DNA of 50,198 nt from a virus, in IMG/VR virus record IMGVR_UViG_3300042386_000133, positions 1-50,198 of that record, one strand, 5' to 3'. The first letter of the stretch is position 1; every line of letters begins with the position of its first letter. Positions 36,961-45,903 of this stretch are shown here, piece by piece. A program made the translations under genes and the position numbers. A model generated the notes under the pieces. That model had not been told where the DNA came from, made no database searches, and saw only the letters and a list, made by a program, of their open reading frames with translations.

Positions 36961-38015
36961 TCAATCGTCAATGCCTCATGATATAATTCAACAATCTTAT
37001 TTTCTAACTTAATCTTATCCACGCCCTTTACTTCAGCGCCAGTAATATACTTTTTGAAAATTTCAATTGTTGACTCAGCTTCGTCAATAATCTCATCATC
37101 TTCTTCAAGATTGAGATTAAGATGATCTTCTACTATTTGAATGTCGATGGGATTTTGTTTTTCAATATTCTCAATAAACTTTTCAAACCAATAAGGATTA
37201 TTCTTTTCAGTAATAATAATTTTAATTATTTTATTCGCAAACTGTTTGTAGTCAACATTGCTATCCACAAACTTTGGATCTCCGTCATTATACCAAAACT
37301 TATGAAACATCTTATATGGGTTTTCAATAAATGTCAGTTCTCTCGTTTCTGTGTCAAATATGTGAAACCCTCGAGGATCATTATAATCAGACCAAGTATA
37401 CTCTGCAGGGCTACCAAGATAATAAATGTTACCACGGTTTGACCGATGATGAAAATGCCCAGAGCAGACAATATCAAAACGTCCAAACAAACTTGGATCG
37501 TCTCCGTGAGAAACGATAGAGCCTTTAAACATTTCAAATCCTTCCAGTTCCAAATGACCGAAAGCAATTTGTGCATCTGTATTCCTTATTAAGTTGAAGG
37601 AATGTTCCTTGTTGTCATCGCAAATCCAAGGAATTAACAGAATCTTGGTATCACCGAACATTACTTCGGTTGTTTTATCATAGATATTTATCTCATACTT
37701 ACGAAAAAGTTCGTTAAAAGATGAAACTTCATTAGTATTTTTATGATACGTGTCATGATTACCTAGACACTGATGCCAGGTAATACCACGAGCAATGGCT
37801 GGTTCGATTAAATCTTTTCGTAAACGATAAGCAGTATTAATGTTAATATACTTACGGCGATCAACAATATCCCCACAATGAACGACAGTGCTAATATTGT
37901 TGTCGTCGAGGTACCTAAAAAACACGTCATCATAAAACCTTTTCATATAATCATGAAAAGCAAGAGAATCGTTACGAACCCCTGCGTGTGAATCTGTTAG
38001 AAGTGCTATTTTCAT
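36957..38015 (-). CDS. 47: Recombination nuclease subunit gp47 (Mre11-like)
   Basis: 352 residues of the calcineurin-like phosphoesterase family: LLTDSHAGVR, VVHCGDIVDRR, CLGNHDTYH, and VCSGHFHHRS supply the two-metal ligands. Works with gp46. A 44-base overlap with the small gene upstream. Confidence 0.95.
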   Translation of the reverse strand: MKIALLTDSHAGVRNDSLAFHDYMKRFYDDVFFRYLDDNNISTVVHCGDIVDRRKYININTAYRLRKDLIEPAIARGITWHQCLGNHDTYHKNTNEVSSFNELFRKYEINIYDKTTEVMFGDTKILLIPWICDDNKEHSFNLIRNTDAQIAFGHLELEGFEMFKGSIVSHGDDPSLFGRFDIVCSGHFHHRSNRGNIYYLGSPAEYTWSDYNDPRGFHIFDTETRELTFIENPYKMFHKFWYNDGDPKFVDSNVDYKQFANKIIKIIITEKNNPYWFEKFIENIEKQNPIDIQIVEDHLNLNLEEDDEIIDEAESTIEIFKKYITGAEVKGVDKIKLENKIVELYHEALTIE

Positions 38016-38163
38016 TTGCTCTCACTACTGCTGCAGTTACATAATCACGGATAGCATCTAGACGTAGTAGCAAATTTGCTCTCTCGTTTTCGCCGACGCT
38101 CTTATCCTTTAATCTATTAACAATATCCTGAATATTAACAGGTACAAGATGTTCATTCTTCAT
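37972..38163 (-). CDS. Small conserved protein between 55 and 47
   Basis: 63 residues, helical (IQDIVNRLKDKSVGENERANLLLRL cited in parts: DIVNRLKDKS, ERANLLLRLDAIRDYV). Overlaps the gene 55 stop by 11 bases and gene 47 start by 44. Small genes occupy this place in T4 too. No function known. Confidence 0.55.
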   Translation of the reverse strand: MKNEHLVPVNIQDIVNRLKDKSVGENERANLLLRLDAIRDYVTAAVVRANENSTSNRFTRRGS

Positions 38164-38692
38164 TTTCTTCTACCTCTGAAAATTTCTCTACTCCAGTAAG
38201 TTTACTCGCTTTTTTTGTTTTAGTCAACTTATCTTCAAATGAACGTACGATATCGGATGAATACTCGTTTGCTTTCAAATGCATAGCATGATTCGAGTCC
38301 TCGACTATCTCGCTGAACAAATGAGAATTTTCGAAGTTCTTGTGTTTAATGTAAGTCTGTTTCTTTTCTTTTTGTATTCTTCGGAGAAAGGCATTCCAAG
38401 CAATTTGTGTAAAATAGGCAAACGGGTTGTTTGTTTTATCTGGATTGAAATTATCTACTGCTGAAATACAATCCATAATACCGTCGCTGATCATATCCTG
38501 TTTGTAGGTGTAACCAGAGAAGTTCGGTTTCTTTGCTAGATTATTACAAATTAAAAGAATAGACTCGCCAATATATTTTGGAACGATTGGCCTTTCAACT
38601 CCTTTTGTATCAGCTTCCTTAACGTCGTTTTTGTAATGGATCATGGCTCCATATAGCGTCTTATTGTTAATATAATTTTTTACTTTAGCCAT
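38153..38692 (-). CDS. 55: Late transcription sigma factor gp55
   Basis: 179 residues; PNKTNNP-like DKTNNPFAYFTQIAWNAFLRRIQKE and ISDGIMDC upstream correspond to the sigma region 2 core of T4 gp55. It directs host RNA polymerase to TATAAATA late promoters, which are present in the window. Its own promoter is a near-perfect early type. GAGGAAC precedes the ATG. Confidence 0.92.
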   Translation of the reverse strand: MAKVKNYINNKTLYGAMIHYKNDVKEADTKGVERPIVPKYIGESILLICNNLAKKPNFSGYTYKQDMISDGIMDCISAVDNFNPDKTNNPFAYFTQIAWNAFLRRIQKEKKQTYIKHKNFENSHLFSEIVEDSNHAMHLKANEYSSDIVRSFEDKLTKTKKASKLTGVEKFSEVEENEE

Positions 38693-38724
38693 TGTTCCTC
38701 GCTTAAATTCATTAAATAAGTATT

Positions 38725-38753
38725 ATTATAATATAGATTTATTGAAAAGTCAA
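38725..38753 (-). promoter_or_regulatory. Early sigma70-like promoter for gene 55
   Basis: TTGACT, 17-base spacer, TATAAT on the minus strand, 33 bases before the gp55 ATG. Confidence 0.8.
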
Positions 38754-38833
38754 TAGAATAATTCGTAATTCTCTAAAAAATATATTGCCTTTTTTCCCAA
38801 CACCCAGTATAATCATTTATGCGCTAATTGAAA

Positions 38834-40279
38834 TTAATTCTCTAAATTCACTTTATATATCTTGTATTCAAACTTCTCTTCATTGTATATCTTAACTCTT
38901 TCCATAAAGTGTAACAAAGTATAGTTCTTCTTTGTTTTCCAACTCAAGTTGTCGGCGATGTCATAAAGTGTCGAAGAAGTCTTAGTGTTCGATTTACGTA
39001 GTCCTCGACCAATTGACTGAAGGTTTCTAATTCTTGATTTGGAAGGAGAAGCAAATATAATATTATGCAGGTTCTTAATATTGACTCCGGTGCTAAAAGT
39101 TCCAAAAGAAGCTACAATAATGGCGTTAGATTCTTTCTCAACAACCTTTCTGATTTCTTCTCTTTGTTCGCCGGAAACTTCTCCTGAAACCCAGTATACT
39201 GATCTATCGTTATTCTGTAACATATTCGCTAGATGAATACCATGCTTCTCAACGAATTGATATAGTATCAAAGTATTACCTTCCAGAGAAAGAGCAAGGT
39301 TCTTAATGAATTTATTTCTTGCTTCTAACTTGACAATATAATCCATTTCTGCTTGGTAATCATTGGCTCGAGCAATCATCTTTTTAGCTTCGTCCGGATG
39401 ATTTAATACGATCGCTTTAATTCTAAAATCAGCAAGATGCTTTTGATCGATAAGCTCTTTTGTTGTGATTACTTTTCTGACTGCTCCGAAGAGACCTTCA
39501 AGGACGAGGCGGTGGGTTTCAGTACCATCCAATGTTCCGGTAAATCCAAAACGGTAGCGGCATCCGGATAGTTTAGTAAGTATAGAAGTAAGAGATTTTG
39601 CTTTGAAGAGATGAGCTTCGTCTCCGATGACAACATCAAACTGATCAAAGAATTCTTTAGGTAGCTTGTATACGCTTTGCCAAGTGCTGATTGTGATTGG
39701 TTTTGTTGATCCCTTATCCTGTCCAGCGAACACACGATGAACAAAAGTATCAGAGTCGAAGCCATAGTCAGCAAAATCACTGGCAAGCTGACTAACAAGA
39801 GAAGTAGTTGGTACAATAATAAGAGTTCTTTTCGCATAATACCTCACAAGTAAATAGATAATAAATGATTTACCAGATGCAGTTGGCGAGAGTAATAGAG
39901 CTCTGCGTTCTCTAACAGCATGAACAAATGCATCAATCTGATAATCTCTTGGTTGCATAGTTGGTTTCAACTTAGCAATAAAATCGTTTGCTTCTTTGAT
40001 AGAAAAGTTTTCAGAAGAAAAATCTGTAAGATATTCTATTTCATAATCTCTTGATTTACAGAATTCTTCAACGTATTTGGTCAGACCAGCATACAATAGG
40101 CCAGTCATTACATTAAGTAATCTAATCTTACCGTCCCAGAACTTAGAACGATAAGCGGGCATAAACTTAGCGCCAGGAACCATGAACGTGAAATACTCGC
40201 TCATCTCCATCATAACACTTGGTTCGGCTTTTACTTTAATGTAAACTTCATCGAACTTTTCAATCTGAACTAAATCCAT
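38834..40279 (-). CDS. uvsW: RNA-DNA and DNA helicase UvsW
   Basis: 481 residues from ATG 40279, which overlaps the uvsY stop (TAATG). Helicase motifs of SF2: LSPTASGKSFI (I), LIIVPTTSLV (Ia), VIGDEAHLF (II), FGFTGTLDG (III) and SIGRGLRKS (VI). UvsW unwinds R-loops and branched DNA and switches T4 from origin- to recombination-dependent replication. Confidence 0.93.
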   Translation of the reverse strand: MDLVQIEKFDEVYIKVKAEPSVMMEMSEYFTFMVPGAKFMPAYRSKFWDGKIRLLNVMTGLLYAGLTKYVEEFCKSRDYEIEYLTDFSSENFSIKEANDFIAKLKPTMQPRDYQIDAFVHAVRERRALLLSPTASGKSFIIYLLVRYYAKRTLIIVPTTSLVSQLASDFADYGFDSDTFVHRVFAGQDKGSTKPITISTWQSVYKLPKEFFDQFDVVIGDEAHLFKAKSLTSILTKLSGCRYRFGFTGTLDGTETHRLVLEGLFGAVRKVITTKELIDQKHLADFRIKAIVLNHPDEAKKMIARANDYQAEMDYIVKLEARNKFIKNLALSLEGNTLILYQFVEKHGIHLANMLQNNDRSVYWVSGEVSGEQREEIRKVVEKESNAIIVASFGTFSTGVNIKNLHNIIFASPSKSRIRNLQSIGRGLRKSNTKTSSTLYDIADNLSWKTKKNYTLLHFMERVKIYNEEKFEYKIYKVNLEN

Positions 40280-40713
40280 TAAGCACCCATAGTGAATTTC
40301 TGCCAATCAATCGCATTCTTAATTATAAAGTTTCTATTCATTACACTTTTAATAATTGAATCTAATAATTCTAACTTCTCTTGTTGATAACCAATTTTAA
40401 GAGAAAGATTAATTATATCATGATCGGCTTCTAGATACATTGGAATATCGCCTTTAAGAACCATTCCCTTTGGCGGTAACTTCCAACCCTTATCTTTGGT
40501 TTCTTCGTTTGGACCCTGAGTCAAGAACTCATACTTATCTAGTTTGAGTTGTTTCATATCAGCTTCGTGTTTACGAAGAAGCATCTTTTCTTTAACGTAT
40601 ATCTGATAGTATTTATGGTGGAGTTTAGGGATATTAAGAGCTTCATCGCCTAACTCTGTTTTGTCAATTTTAGTGTCGGCTTGCCAGTTTTCTAAGATTT
40701 CATCAATGTTCAT
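40279..40713 (-). CDS. uvsY: Recombination mediator UvsY
   Basis: 144 residues, close to T4 UvsY in length, with the pattern LHHKYYQIYVKEKMLL, KLDKYEFLTQG, PMYLEADHDI and the helical C terminus IIKSVMNRNFIIKNAIDWQKF. It loads UvsX on gp32-covered DNA. Placement next to uvsW agrees with T4-type organisation. Confidence 0.85.
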   Translation of the reverse strand: MNIDEILENWQADTKIDKTELGDEALNIPKLHHKYYQIYVKEKMLLRKHEADMKQLKLDKYEFLTQGPNEETKDKGWKLPPKGMVLKGDIPMYLEADHDIINLSLKIGYQQEKLELLDSIIKSVMNRNFIIKNAIDWQKFTMGA

Positions 40714-40736
40714 AACAATCTCACAGGTTAAATGAT

Positions 40737-41258
40737 TTAGATTTTATTAATATTATAATATGTATATTTGAAAGTTGCAGTGGCGGTTACGTAATTAACA
40801 TCGCTATCAACGGTGTTAAATTCTAGTCCAGAAAGCGATACAGGATAACCATCAACGTAAACAATTTCATAGTTTGCTGACTTAGTGCTTGACAATACCA
40901 TAACAGAAATGTCTGAGTAAATACCTTCACCAGTCCATTCTTTTTTATCAGCAATTGCTTTGTATTGAGCGAAATCTTCTGGCTTACCTAGGCCAGTTAT
41001 CCAATTATGTATTTCTAGATAATTTTGTAAATCCTCATCAACTTTAAATGTAATATCTAATTCACCATAAGTTAAATGCTCACCAGGAAGTGGGATATTA
41101 ACAAATGGGTTTGATGCTATTGCTGGTGATAGGTTGATCGATGGTATATTTACTTTTTGAATAAAGAAATTTACGTGCGGAGCTTTTTTAATCTGAAACT
41201 TAAAATTCAGAGGCGAAAGAAAGTTTCTATTAGATGGTGTGTTATCTATTGCTGACAT
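40737..41258 (-). CDS. gp19-like virion protein (second tail-tube-type protein)
   Basis: 173 residues. FLSPLNFKFQIKKAPHVNFF (strand pair), NIPLPGEHLTYGELDITFKV and NYEIVYVDGYPVSLSGLEF give the tail-tube fold of gp19-type proteins, but it is clearly different from the main tube protein at 48380. Such a protein accompanies the capsid gene in T4-like phages outside the T-even group. A late promoter and terminator lie upstream. Perhaps a tail completion or minor tube component. Confidence 0.7.
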   Translation of the reverse strand: MSAIDNTPSNRNFLSPLNFKFQIKKAPHVNFFIQKVNIPSINLSPAIASNPFVNIPLPGEHLTYGELDITFKVDEDLQNYLEIHNWITGLGKPEDFAQYKAIADKKEWTGEGIYSDISVMVLSSTKSANYEIVYVDGYPVSLSGLEFNTVDSDVNYVTATATFKYTYYNINKI

Positions 41259-41274
41259 CATAACTCCTTTCTAC

Positions 41275-41282
41275 TATTTATA
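41275..41282 (-). promoter_or_regulatory. T4-type late promoter
   Basis: Exact TATAAATA on the minus strand, just after the gene 23 terminator and 17 bases before the gp19-like gene start. Confidence 0.85.
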
Positions 41283-41286
41283 TATG

Positions 41287-41311
41287 AAAAAAGGGAGCCG
41301 AAGCCCCCTTT
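41287..41311 (-). terminator. Terminator after gene 23, C(UUCG)G loop
   Basis: Minus-strand stem GGGGGC/GCTCCC (one G-U) around TTCG, followed by six T residues. Ends the major capsid transcript immediately before a late promoter. Confidence 0.9.
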
Positions 41312-41338
41312 AGTCTTTGCCACTTATGTGGTTCTTGA

Positions 41339-42715
41339 TTACATAAGGTTATTGATGATAACTCTACGATAATACTTGTTAGTATTGATAGTGTTAGCAG
41401 CACCAAAGCCCTGAGTTAGACCCTGAGCGAATGGGTTTGCAACCATGCCGTAACGAGTCTTGAAGCCGATCTTTGGCTGGAATGATGACTGGTCAACTGC
41501 ACGAACCATCTGTAGTGGAACGTATGGGCAATAGAATAGACCAGCGTCGAAAGCTGATGAACCCTTATAGCCAACAGTTAGGTAGTTACCACCTAGTGCG
41601 TATGGATCGATGTAAACCTTTAGGCGACCATTTAGAATACCAGCGAAGGTATTACCAGTATCATCAACCTGTAGGTTGTTTGAGTTAAGAGCAGGAGCGT
41701 AGTCAAGTACACCAGCCATCTGTAGAGCAGAAGCAACGTCTGAAGAACAGATAACGATGTTACCCTTACCACGACGAGTCTGCTTGGCGATCTGGTTAGC
41801 TTCACGCTCTAGCTGGAACATTAGACCCTTGAACTTTTCAACTGACCAACGACCGTTAGAATCAGTATCAAGATCGAAGACACCAGCTGTAGTTGTATTT
41901 TCCTGAGCGCCAGCTTCAGCAGTGAAGTTAATAGTACGAACTACTTCACGGTTGATTTCGGCTAGGATTTCAGCTGATAGAATGTTAGCTAGTTCTGTTT
42001 CAGCGTCTAGACCATGGATTGCCTTAAGATCCTGGGCAAGTTCCATAGTATACTCTGCCTTTAGAGCACGAGTGTTAGCAGTAACAGTAACCTTCTCAAT
42101 TGAGAATGCCATCTGTGGGAAAGCAGTGTTTGAGTCAGTTCCAAGAGCTTCAGCCTGGAAAGTTGACATACCAGCACCAGTGTTATAGGTGTTGACTGCT
42201 GTTAGTGGTGAAGTGTTAGTTGCACCTGGAATAGTTCCAACGAACTTCTGACCGAAGGTGTTAGCACCTGAAGTTACAGAAGAGAATGCAGTGTTAACTT
42301 CGTTATAGAAAGTTTCTGCGCCAGCGTTGTTATAGCTAGTTGTGTTAGCATAACGTGAACGCATTGCGAAGATGAGGCCAGTTGGGCCAGTCATTGGCTG
42401 AACGCCGCAGATGTCGTAAGCAATTAGGTTTGGCATTGCACGACGAACTAGTGAAATAAGAACTGGATCGAAAGTATCGATACCGCCAGTACCCTGAGTT
42501 GAGCTTGAAGCGCCCATTAGGTTAGCTGGAACTAGTGAACTTGTTTCAGTTAGTGTCTGGTAATCACCGTGTGCTGCTGATTCACGGAGAGCCTTCTCTG
42601 TGTTCTCAAGCATAACTGCAGTGACTGAACGGCGGTGCTGGTCCTTAATGGCGCCAAGAGCGTCATGGTCTAGGACTGGAGCCCACTTATTTTGAATTTC
42701 CTCAGCTAGATACAT
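41339..42715 (-). CDS. 23: Major capsid protein gp23
   Basis: 458 residues. MGASSSTQGTGGIDTFDPV, LISLVRRAMPNLIAYDICGVQPM, and TGLIFAMRSRY (each cited in short) are hallmark gp23 sequences, as are FSIEKVTVTANTRALKAEYT and RRGKGNIVICSSDVASAL. Forms the HK97-fold prohead lattice, cleaved by gp21 near its N terminus. Own late promoter at 42750 and own terminator. Confidence 0.97.
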   Translation of the reverse strand: MYLAEEIQNKWAPVLDHDALGAIKDQHRRSVTAVMLENTEKALRESAAHGDYQTLTETSSLVPANLMGASSSTQGTGGIDTFDPVLISLVRRAMPNLIAYDICGVQPMTGPTGLIFAMRSRYANTTSYNNAGAETFYNEVNTAFSSVTSGANTFGQKFVGTIPGATNTSPLTAVNTYNTGAGMSTFQAEALGTDSNTAFPQMAFSIEKVTVTANTRALKAEYTMELAQDLKAIHGLDAETELANILSAEILAEINREVVRTINFTAEAGAQENTTTAGVFDLDTDSNGRWSVEKFKGLMFQLEREANQIAKQTRRGKGNIVICSSDVASALQMAGVLDYAPALNSNNLQVDDTGNTFAGILNGRLKVYIDPYALGGNYLTVGYKGSSAFDAGLFYCPYVPLQMVRAVDQSSFQPKIGFKTRYGMVANPFAQGLTQGFGAANTINTNKYYRRVIINNLM

Positions 42716-42749
42716 TTAGGTTTTCCTTTCTTAGAAATACACTTTATCT

Positions 42750-42757
42750 TATTTATA
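42750..42757 (-). promoter_or_regulatory. T4-type late promoter of gene 23
   Basis: Exact TATAAATA, giving a leader of about 29 bases with AAAGGA before the ATG at 42715. Confidence 0.9.
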
Positions 42758-42762
42758 ATATA

Positions 42763-43914
42763 TTACTTTTTAACTGTTCTGGAGATAGCTTCTAGATAGC
42801 GTCCAACTGTTGGATCGACATTCTTAGATACTGCTACTTCTCCTTCAAACGTTTCTTCTTCAATTGAAGAACTTGAAGTTGCTTCATTCTTAAAGTAGTT
42901 TTCCTTGACAATCATTAGTTTCTTTGCATAAACGTCTAGATCGCCGTCGAATTCAATTCCTTCAACTAGGGCAGAAAACTTTTCCTGCTGTGTCAATGCT
43001 AGATCGGAAGCAAGGCTTTCAACAATGCCCTGTCTTTCGTTCTCAACAACAAAGTTTTTTAGCTCAACGTTTTCGGAAATTGCTTCGTCAAGTTTAGATT
43101 CTAGAGCCTCAACCTTTTCAGCCATTGCTTCTAGAACATCAACCTTCTCCTCTGGAACACTAATATAGTGCTCAGCGAATAGGTTCTTCAATCCTTCCAT
43201 GAACTCTTCTGCAAGTTCATTGCGTAGGGTTGATTCGATTGCTACTTCGTTTTCCTTCATCCAGTTCTCAACAACATAATCAAGATAAGTGTCGAGCTTT
43301 GATGTTAGTTCTTCATTGAATAGAGAAATTTCTTCCTGTAGCTTTGTTTCATATTCTTCTTCTAGACGAGCCTGTTCAGCAATTAGTCTAGCAGAAACAG
43401 CTGCTTCGAATAGTGTAGCAACGTTGTCTTTGAATTCTTCTGATAGATCCTGACCATTGAACATTTCTTCAATGTCTTCCTTGACGTTTAGCTTTGGCAT
43501 AGCATCACGTGTCTTTGGAGCTGACTTGCCAGTAGCATCAGATGGCTTCATATCTAGTGAAGACTGATTGTGGCCAGACTTATCACCAACGCCCCAATCC
43601 TTACCAGGACCGAACTGTGACTGAACTTGATTGAAAAAGTTAACAAGGTCAGACTTGCCCATGCCAGCCATTACATTCATAACGCCATGCATAGCGCCGA
43701 GCTTTGACATTGGATCTGAATGACGTGCTGCTGGATGAAGTGATGAACCAGCTAGAGTTTCCTCATCAACTGTTTCTTCTTCCATCTTCTTACAAGAAGA
43801 TTCTTTATCTTCTTCCTCGTCCTTATCTTCTTCCTCTTCATGCTTCTTCTTGCCCTTTACCTTGGCTTCTTCTAAAGCATTCTGAGCTTCAAGATCGAAT
43901 TCTTCGTTTGCCAT
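42763..43914 (-). CDS. 22: Prohead scaffold gp22
   Basis: 383 residues, very acidic and helical: EEEDKDEEEDKESSCKK near the N terminus, long Glu/Leu coiled coil in the middle (ENWMKENEVAIESTL, VDVLEAMAEKVEAL). Length exceeds T4 gp22 by a third, with a linker rich in Gly/Ser/Asp. Position between 21 and 23 confirms the call. It should be degraded by gp21 after assembly. Confidence 0.9.
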   Translation of the reverse strand: MANEEFDLEAQNALEEAKVKGKKKHEEEEDKDEEEDKESSCKKMEEETVDEETLAGSSLHPAARHSDPMSKLGAMHGVMNVMAGMGKSDLVNFFNQVQSQFGPGKDWGVGDKSGHNQSSLDMKPSDATGKSAPKTRDAMPKLNVKEDIEEMFNGQDLSEEFKDNVATLFEAAVSARLIAEQARLEEEYETKLQEEISLFNEELTSKLDTYLDYVVENWMKENEVAIESTLRNELAEEFMEGLKNLFAEHYISVPEEKVDVLEAMAEKVEALESKLDEAISENVELKNFVVENERQGIVESLASDLALTQQEKFSALVEGIEFDGDLDVYAKKLMIVKENYFKNEATSSSSIEEETFEGEVAVSKNVDPTVGRYLEAISRTVKK

Positions 43915-43945
43915 TGAATAGTCTCCTATTAAGTGAAATTTAATG

Positions 43946-43953
43946 TATTTATA
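43946..43953 (-). promoter_or_regulatory. T4-type late promoter of gene 22
   Basis: Exact TATAAATA, 31 bases before the gp22 ATG. Confidence 0.88.
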
Positions 43954-43957
43954 ATAA

Positions 43958-44620
43958 TTACGATTTTAGTGTTAGAGAAGAAAGATATGCTTCAAATATG
44001 GCAAGTTTCTTTTCTTCTAGTTGTGCTTTTGATAGCTTATGAACAGTCTTTTTAATTTCATGAAGTTTTTCTTCATGCCATGTGTTCTTGACTGGATCGT
44101 AAATCCATTCAACGTTTTCCATGATACCGTTTACGAAACACCCAGGACCGCTTGGATCAGAAACAATATCAACGGTTGATAATTTAAAGTCGCTCTGAAC
44201 AACCATGACACCATTCTGTTCTCTCAAAGAACCCATGCCACGTGTAGAAACTCCTAACTGTCCGCCTGATTCTAGGAGACCTCTAGCAATTTCACCCATT
44301 GGTGTTGATGTAATTTTAGCCTTACCATTAACAAAATTACCATCCCATGACAATTCAGTTATAATATGAGATACACGATCAAGATTGATAGTTGGCCCAG
44401 CAGGATGATTTAACTCACCGAAAGCTCTTTTGGCGTTAACAACTTCACGAAGATATCTACTAACTTCGGTTTCTAGAATGTTCTTTTTGTACAATCTACC
44501 GTTTTTGTTTTTTTCTTCGGCTGTCATGAAGCGGCCAGTAATATAATGGCTTCTTTTACCGTCTTCATTTCTCTCAGTAATATAATGAGTATCTTCGTTT
44601 AATTCGGCGATGAGTTTCAT
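43958..44620 (-). CDS. 21: Prohead core protease gp21
   Basis: 220 residues. YITGRFMTAEEKNKNGRLY, KRAFGELNHPAGPTINLDRVSH (cited in two parts), GQLGVSTRGMGS with the catalytic Ser and STVDIVSDPSGPGCF are the gp21 family pattern. Cleaves scaffold and capsid proteins during head maturation. Confidence 0.94.
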   Translation of the reverse strand: MKLIAELNEDTHYITERNEDGKRSHYITGRFMTAEEKNKNGRLYKKNILETEVSRYLREVVNAKRAFGELNHPAGPTINLDRVSHIITELSWDGNFVNGKAKITSTPMGEIARGLLESGGQLGVSTRGMGSLREQNGVMVVQSDFKLSTVDIVSDPSGPGCFVNGIMENVEWIYDPVKNTWHEEKLHEIKKTVHKLSKAQLEEKKLAIFEAYLSSLTLKS

Positions 44621-44623
44621 CTC

Positions 44624-44869
44624 TTATCCTCTGTATGCTACTGGTGTTGCTAGCAGACCAGTGCCTTGAAGTGTGTCTGTTAAATCTTTAACAACAAAGA
44701 TTGGTGCTGTATTAGTAACAGTTGTGTTAGCATATACAGTGCCATTAGCATAAGCAATATTAAGAACAGCAGCAGTGGTTGGGTTTACAACCCTACAAAG
44801 ATTTGCTGTGTTTCCAAAATTGTTTGCTGATGAAATTGATCTTTCAGCGCCAAGTAGTTTAATAAACAT
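44624..44869 (-). CDS. Small virion-type protein between 21 and 68-like gene
   Basis: 81 residues, Asn/Thr/Ala-rich and probably all beta (NTANLCRVVNPTTAAVLNIA, DTLQGTGLLATPVAYRG). Small proteins of this kind are found at this place in T4-like phages of other hosts. A capsid decoration or core protein is possible; no family named. Confidence 0.6.
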   Translation of the reverse strand: MFIKLLGAERSISSANNFGNTANLCRVVNPTTAAVLNIAYANGTVYANTTVTNTAPIFVVKDLTDTLQGTGLLATPVAYRG

Positions 44870-45687
44870 TATAGAGTCCCCACATCTAGTCTACCAGTAG
44901 AACCTAGAGCTCCGCTAGTATATTCAGTATTAGTAGCACCACCTGATTCTGACTGACCGTGCATTTTCCATGCCTTAGCATAAAGAACCTGTGTGCCTTT
45001 TTCTTTACCATATTCTTTTACAAAACGTGCTTTGTTTGCCTTAATCCACTTTTCTAATTTTGGGCTTGATGGAGCAACTTCATTTATCTCATCTTCTTTA
45101 AGACCTTTTGCTTTACCAGCTGGTAGCTTTGTAACCTTAGCAGTTTCTGATGCTTTTGTGGCAATTGATCTTAGGTCTGACTTTGAAGGGGTTCCGGGCT
45201 GCTTGAAAGATTTAGGATATTGGTTAGAAAGACGTTTTGGTGTGTCTTTATATGCAGTATCTTTACGAGTCATTGGACGAATGCCTTCGTCAACTTCAAC
45301 TTCTTCTTTGACCTTTTTATCAAGAAGAACTTTTTTGCCTTTATATCTTGGTTCCTGATCAGATCCGGAAGGGCATGCATCTTCGCCATGAAGTTCGCAC
45401 ATCACACCTTCGTTTGTGTGATTACAAGCAGCTTCATAAACTCCGTCTTTTTGAAACTTATATTTTGAAGTCTTAGAACCGCCACCTTTCTTACCCTTAA
45501 ATGCAGCATCAGCATCATATGGGTATTCATGGGTTTCAGTGTCATGCTTCTTTACGAAAGCAACACCATCTTTGGCGCCATCCCAATTATAAAGATTCTT
45601 GTCGTCAATATCTGGCGGAGCAACTGTAGTTTTATTTACTCCGGAGAACTGGCCTTTGCCAGCAATGTCTCTAAGTTTCTTCGCCAT
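44869..45687 (-). CDS. Prohead core-region protein
   Basis: 272 residues. Basic N terminus, a four-Cys segment (CNHTNEGVMCELHGEDAC) in the middle, acidic KEEVEVDEG linker and a C-terminal module KLEKWIKANKARFVKEYGKE followed by an AKAWKMHG turn, a module I have seen in T4-like cyanophage proteins. Place corresponds to T4 gene 68 (prohead core). Function inferred from position only. Confidence 0.55.
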   Translation of the reverse strand: MAKKLRDIAGKGQFSGVNKTTVAPPDIDDKNLYNWDGAKDGVAFVKKHDTETHEYPYDADAAFKGKKGGGSKTSKYKFQKDGVYEAACNHTNEGVMCELHGEDACPSGSDQEPRYKGKKVLLDKKVKEEVEVDEGIRPMTRKDTAYKDTPKRLSNQYPKSFKQPGTPSKSDLRSIATKASETAKVTKLPAGKAKGLKEDEINEVAPSSPKLEKWIKANKARFVKEYGKEKGTQVLYAKAWKMHGQSESGGATNTEYTSGALGSTGRLDVGTL

Positions 45688-45892
45688 TATCCTCTTCCTC
45701 TGAGTTGTCTAATTCTGGTTCTTCAGCGTTGTAACCATACATCTGTTGTGCAATTGCAATCTTCTTATCTTCAATAGCTGTTGCAATTCTATTAACAATT
45801 AAATCGTTAAACGCTGCTTCAAAATCTGTTGGCTTCTGCTCTAATGCAGAAATAACTAAGTCATCTAATTCATATTTATTAGCTTCAGTCAT
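45671..45892 (-). CDS. 67: Prohead core protein gp67
   Basis: 73 residues: helical start LDDLVISALEQKPTDFEAAF, IEDKKIAIAQQMYG near the middle (compare KEEKIAIARNF of T4 gp67) and a poly-acidic tail. Position next to gene 20 agrees with T4. Confidence 0.8.
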   Translation of the reverse strand: MTEANKYELDDLVISALEQKPTDFEAAFNDLIVNRIATAIEDKKIAIAQQMYGYNAEEPELDNSEEEDNGEET

Positions 45893-45903
45893 TTACATTC
45901 ATC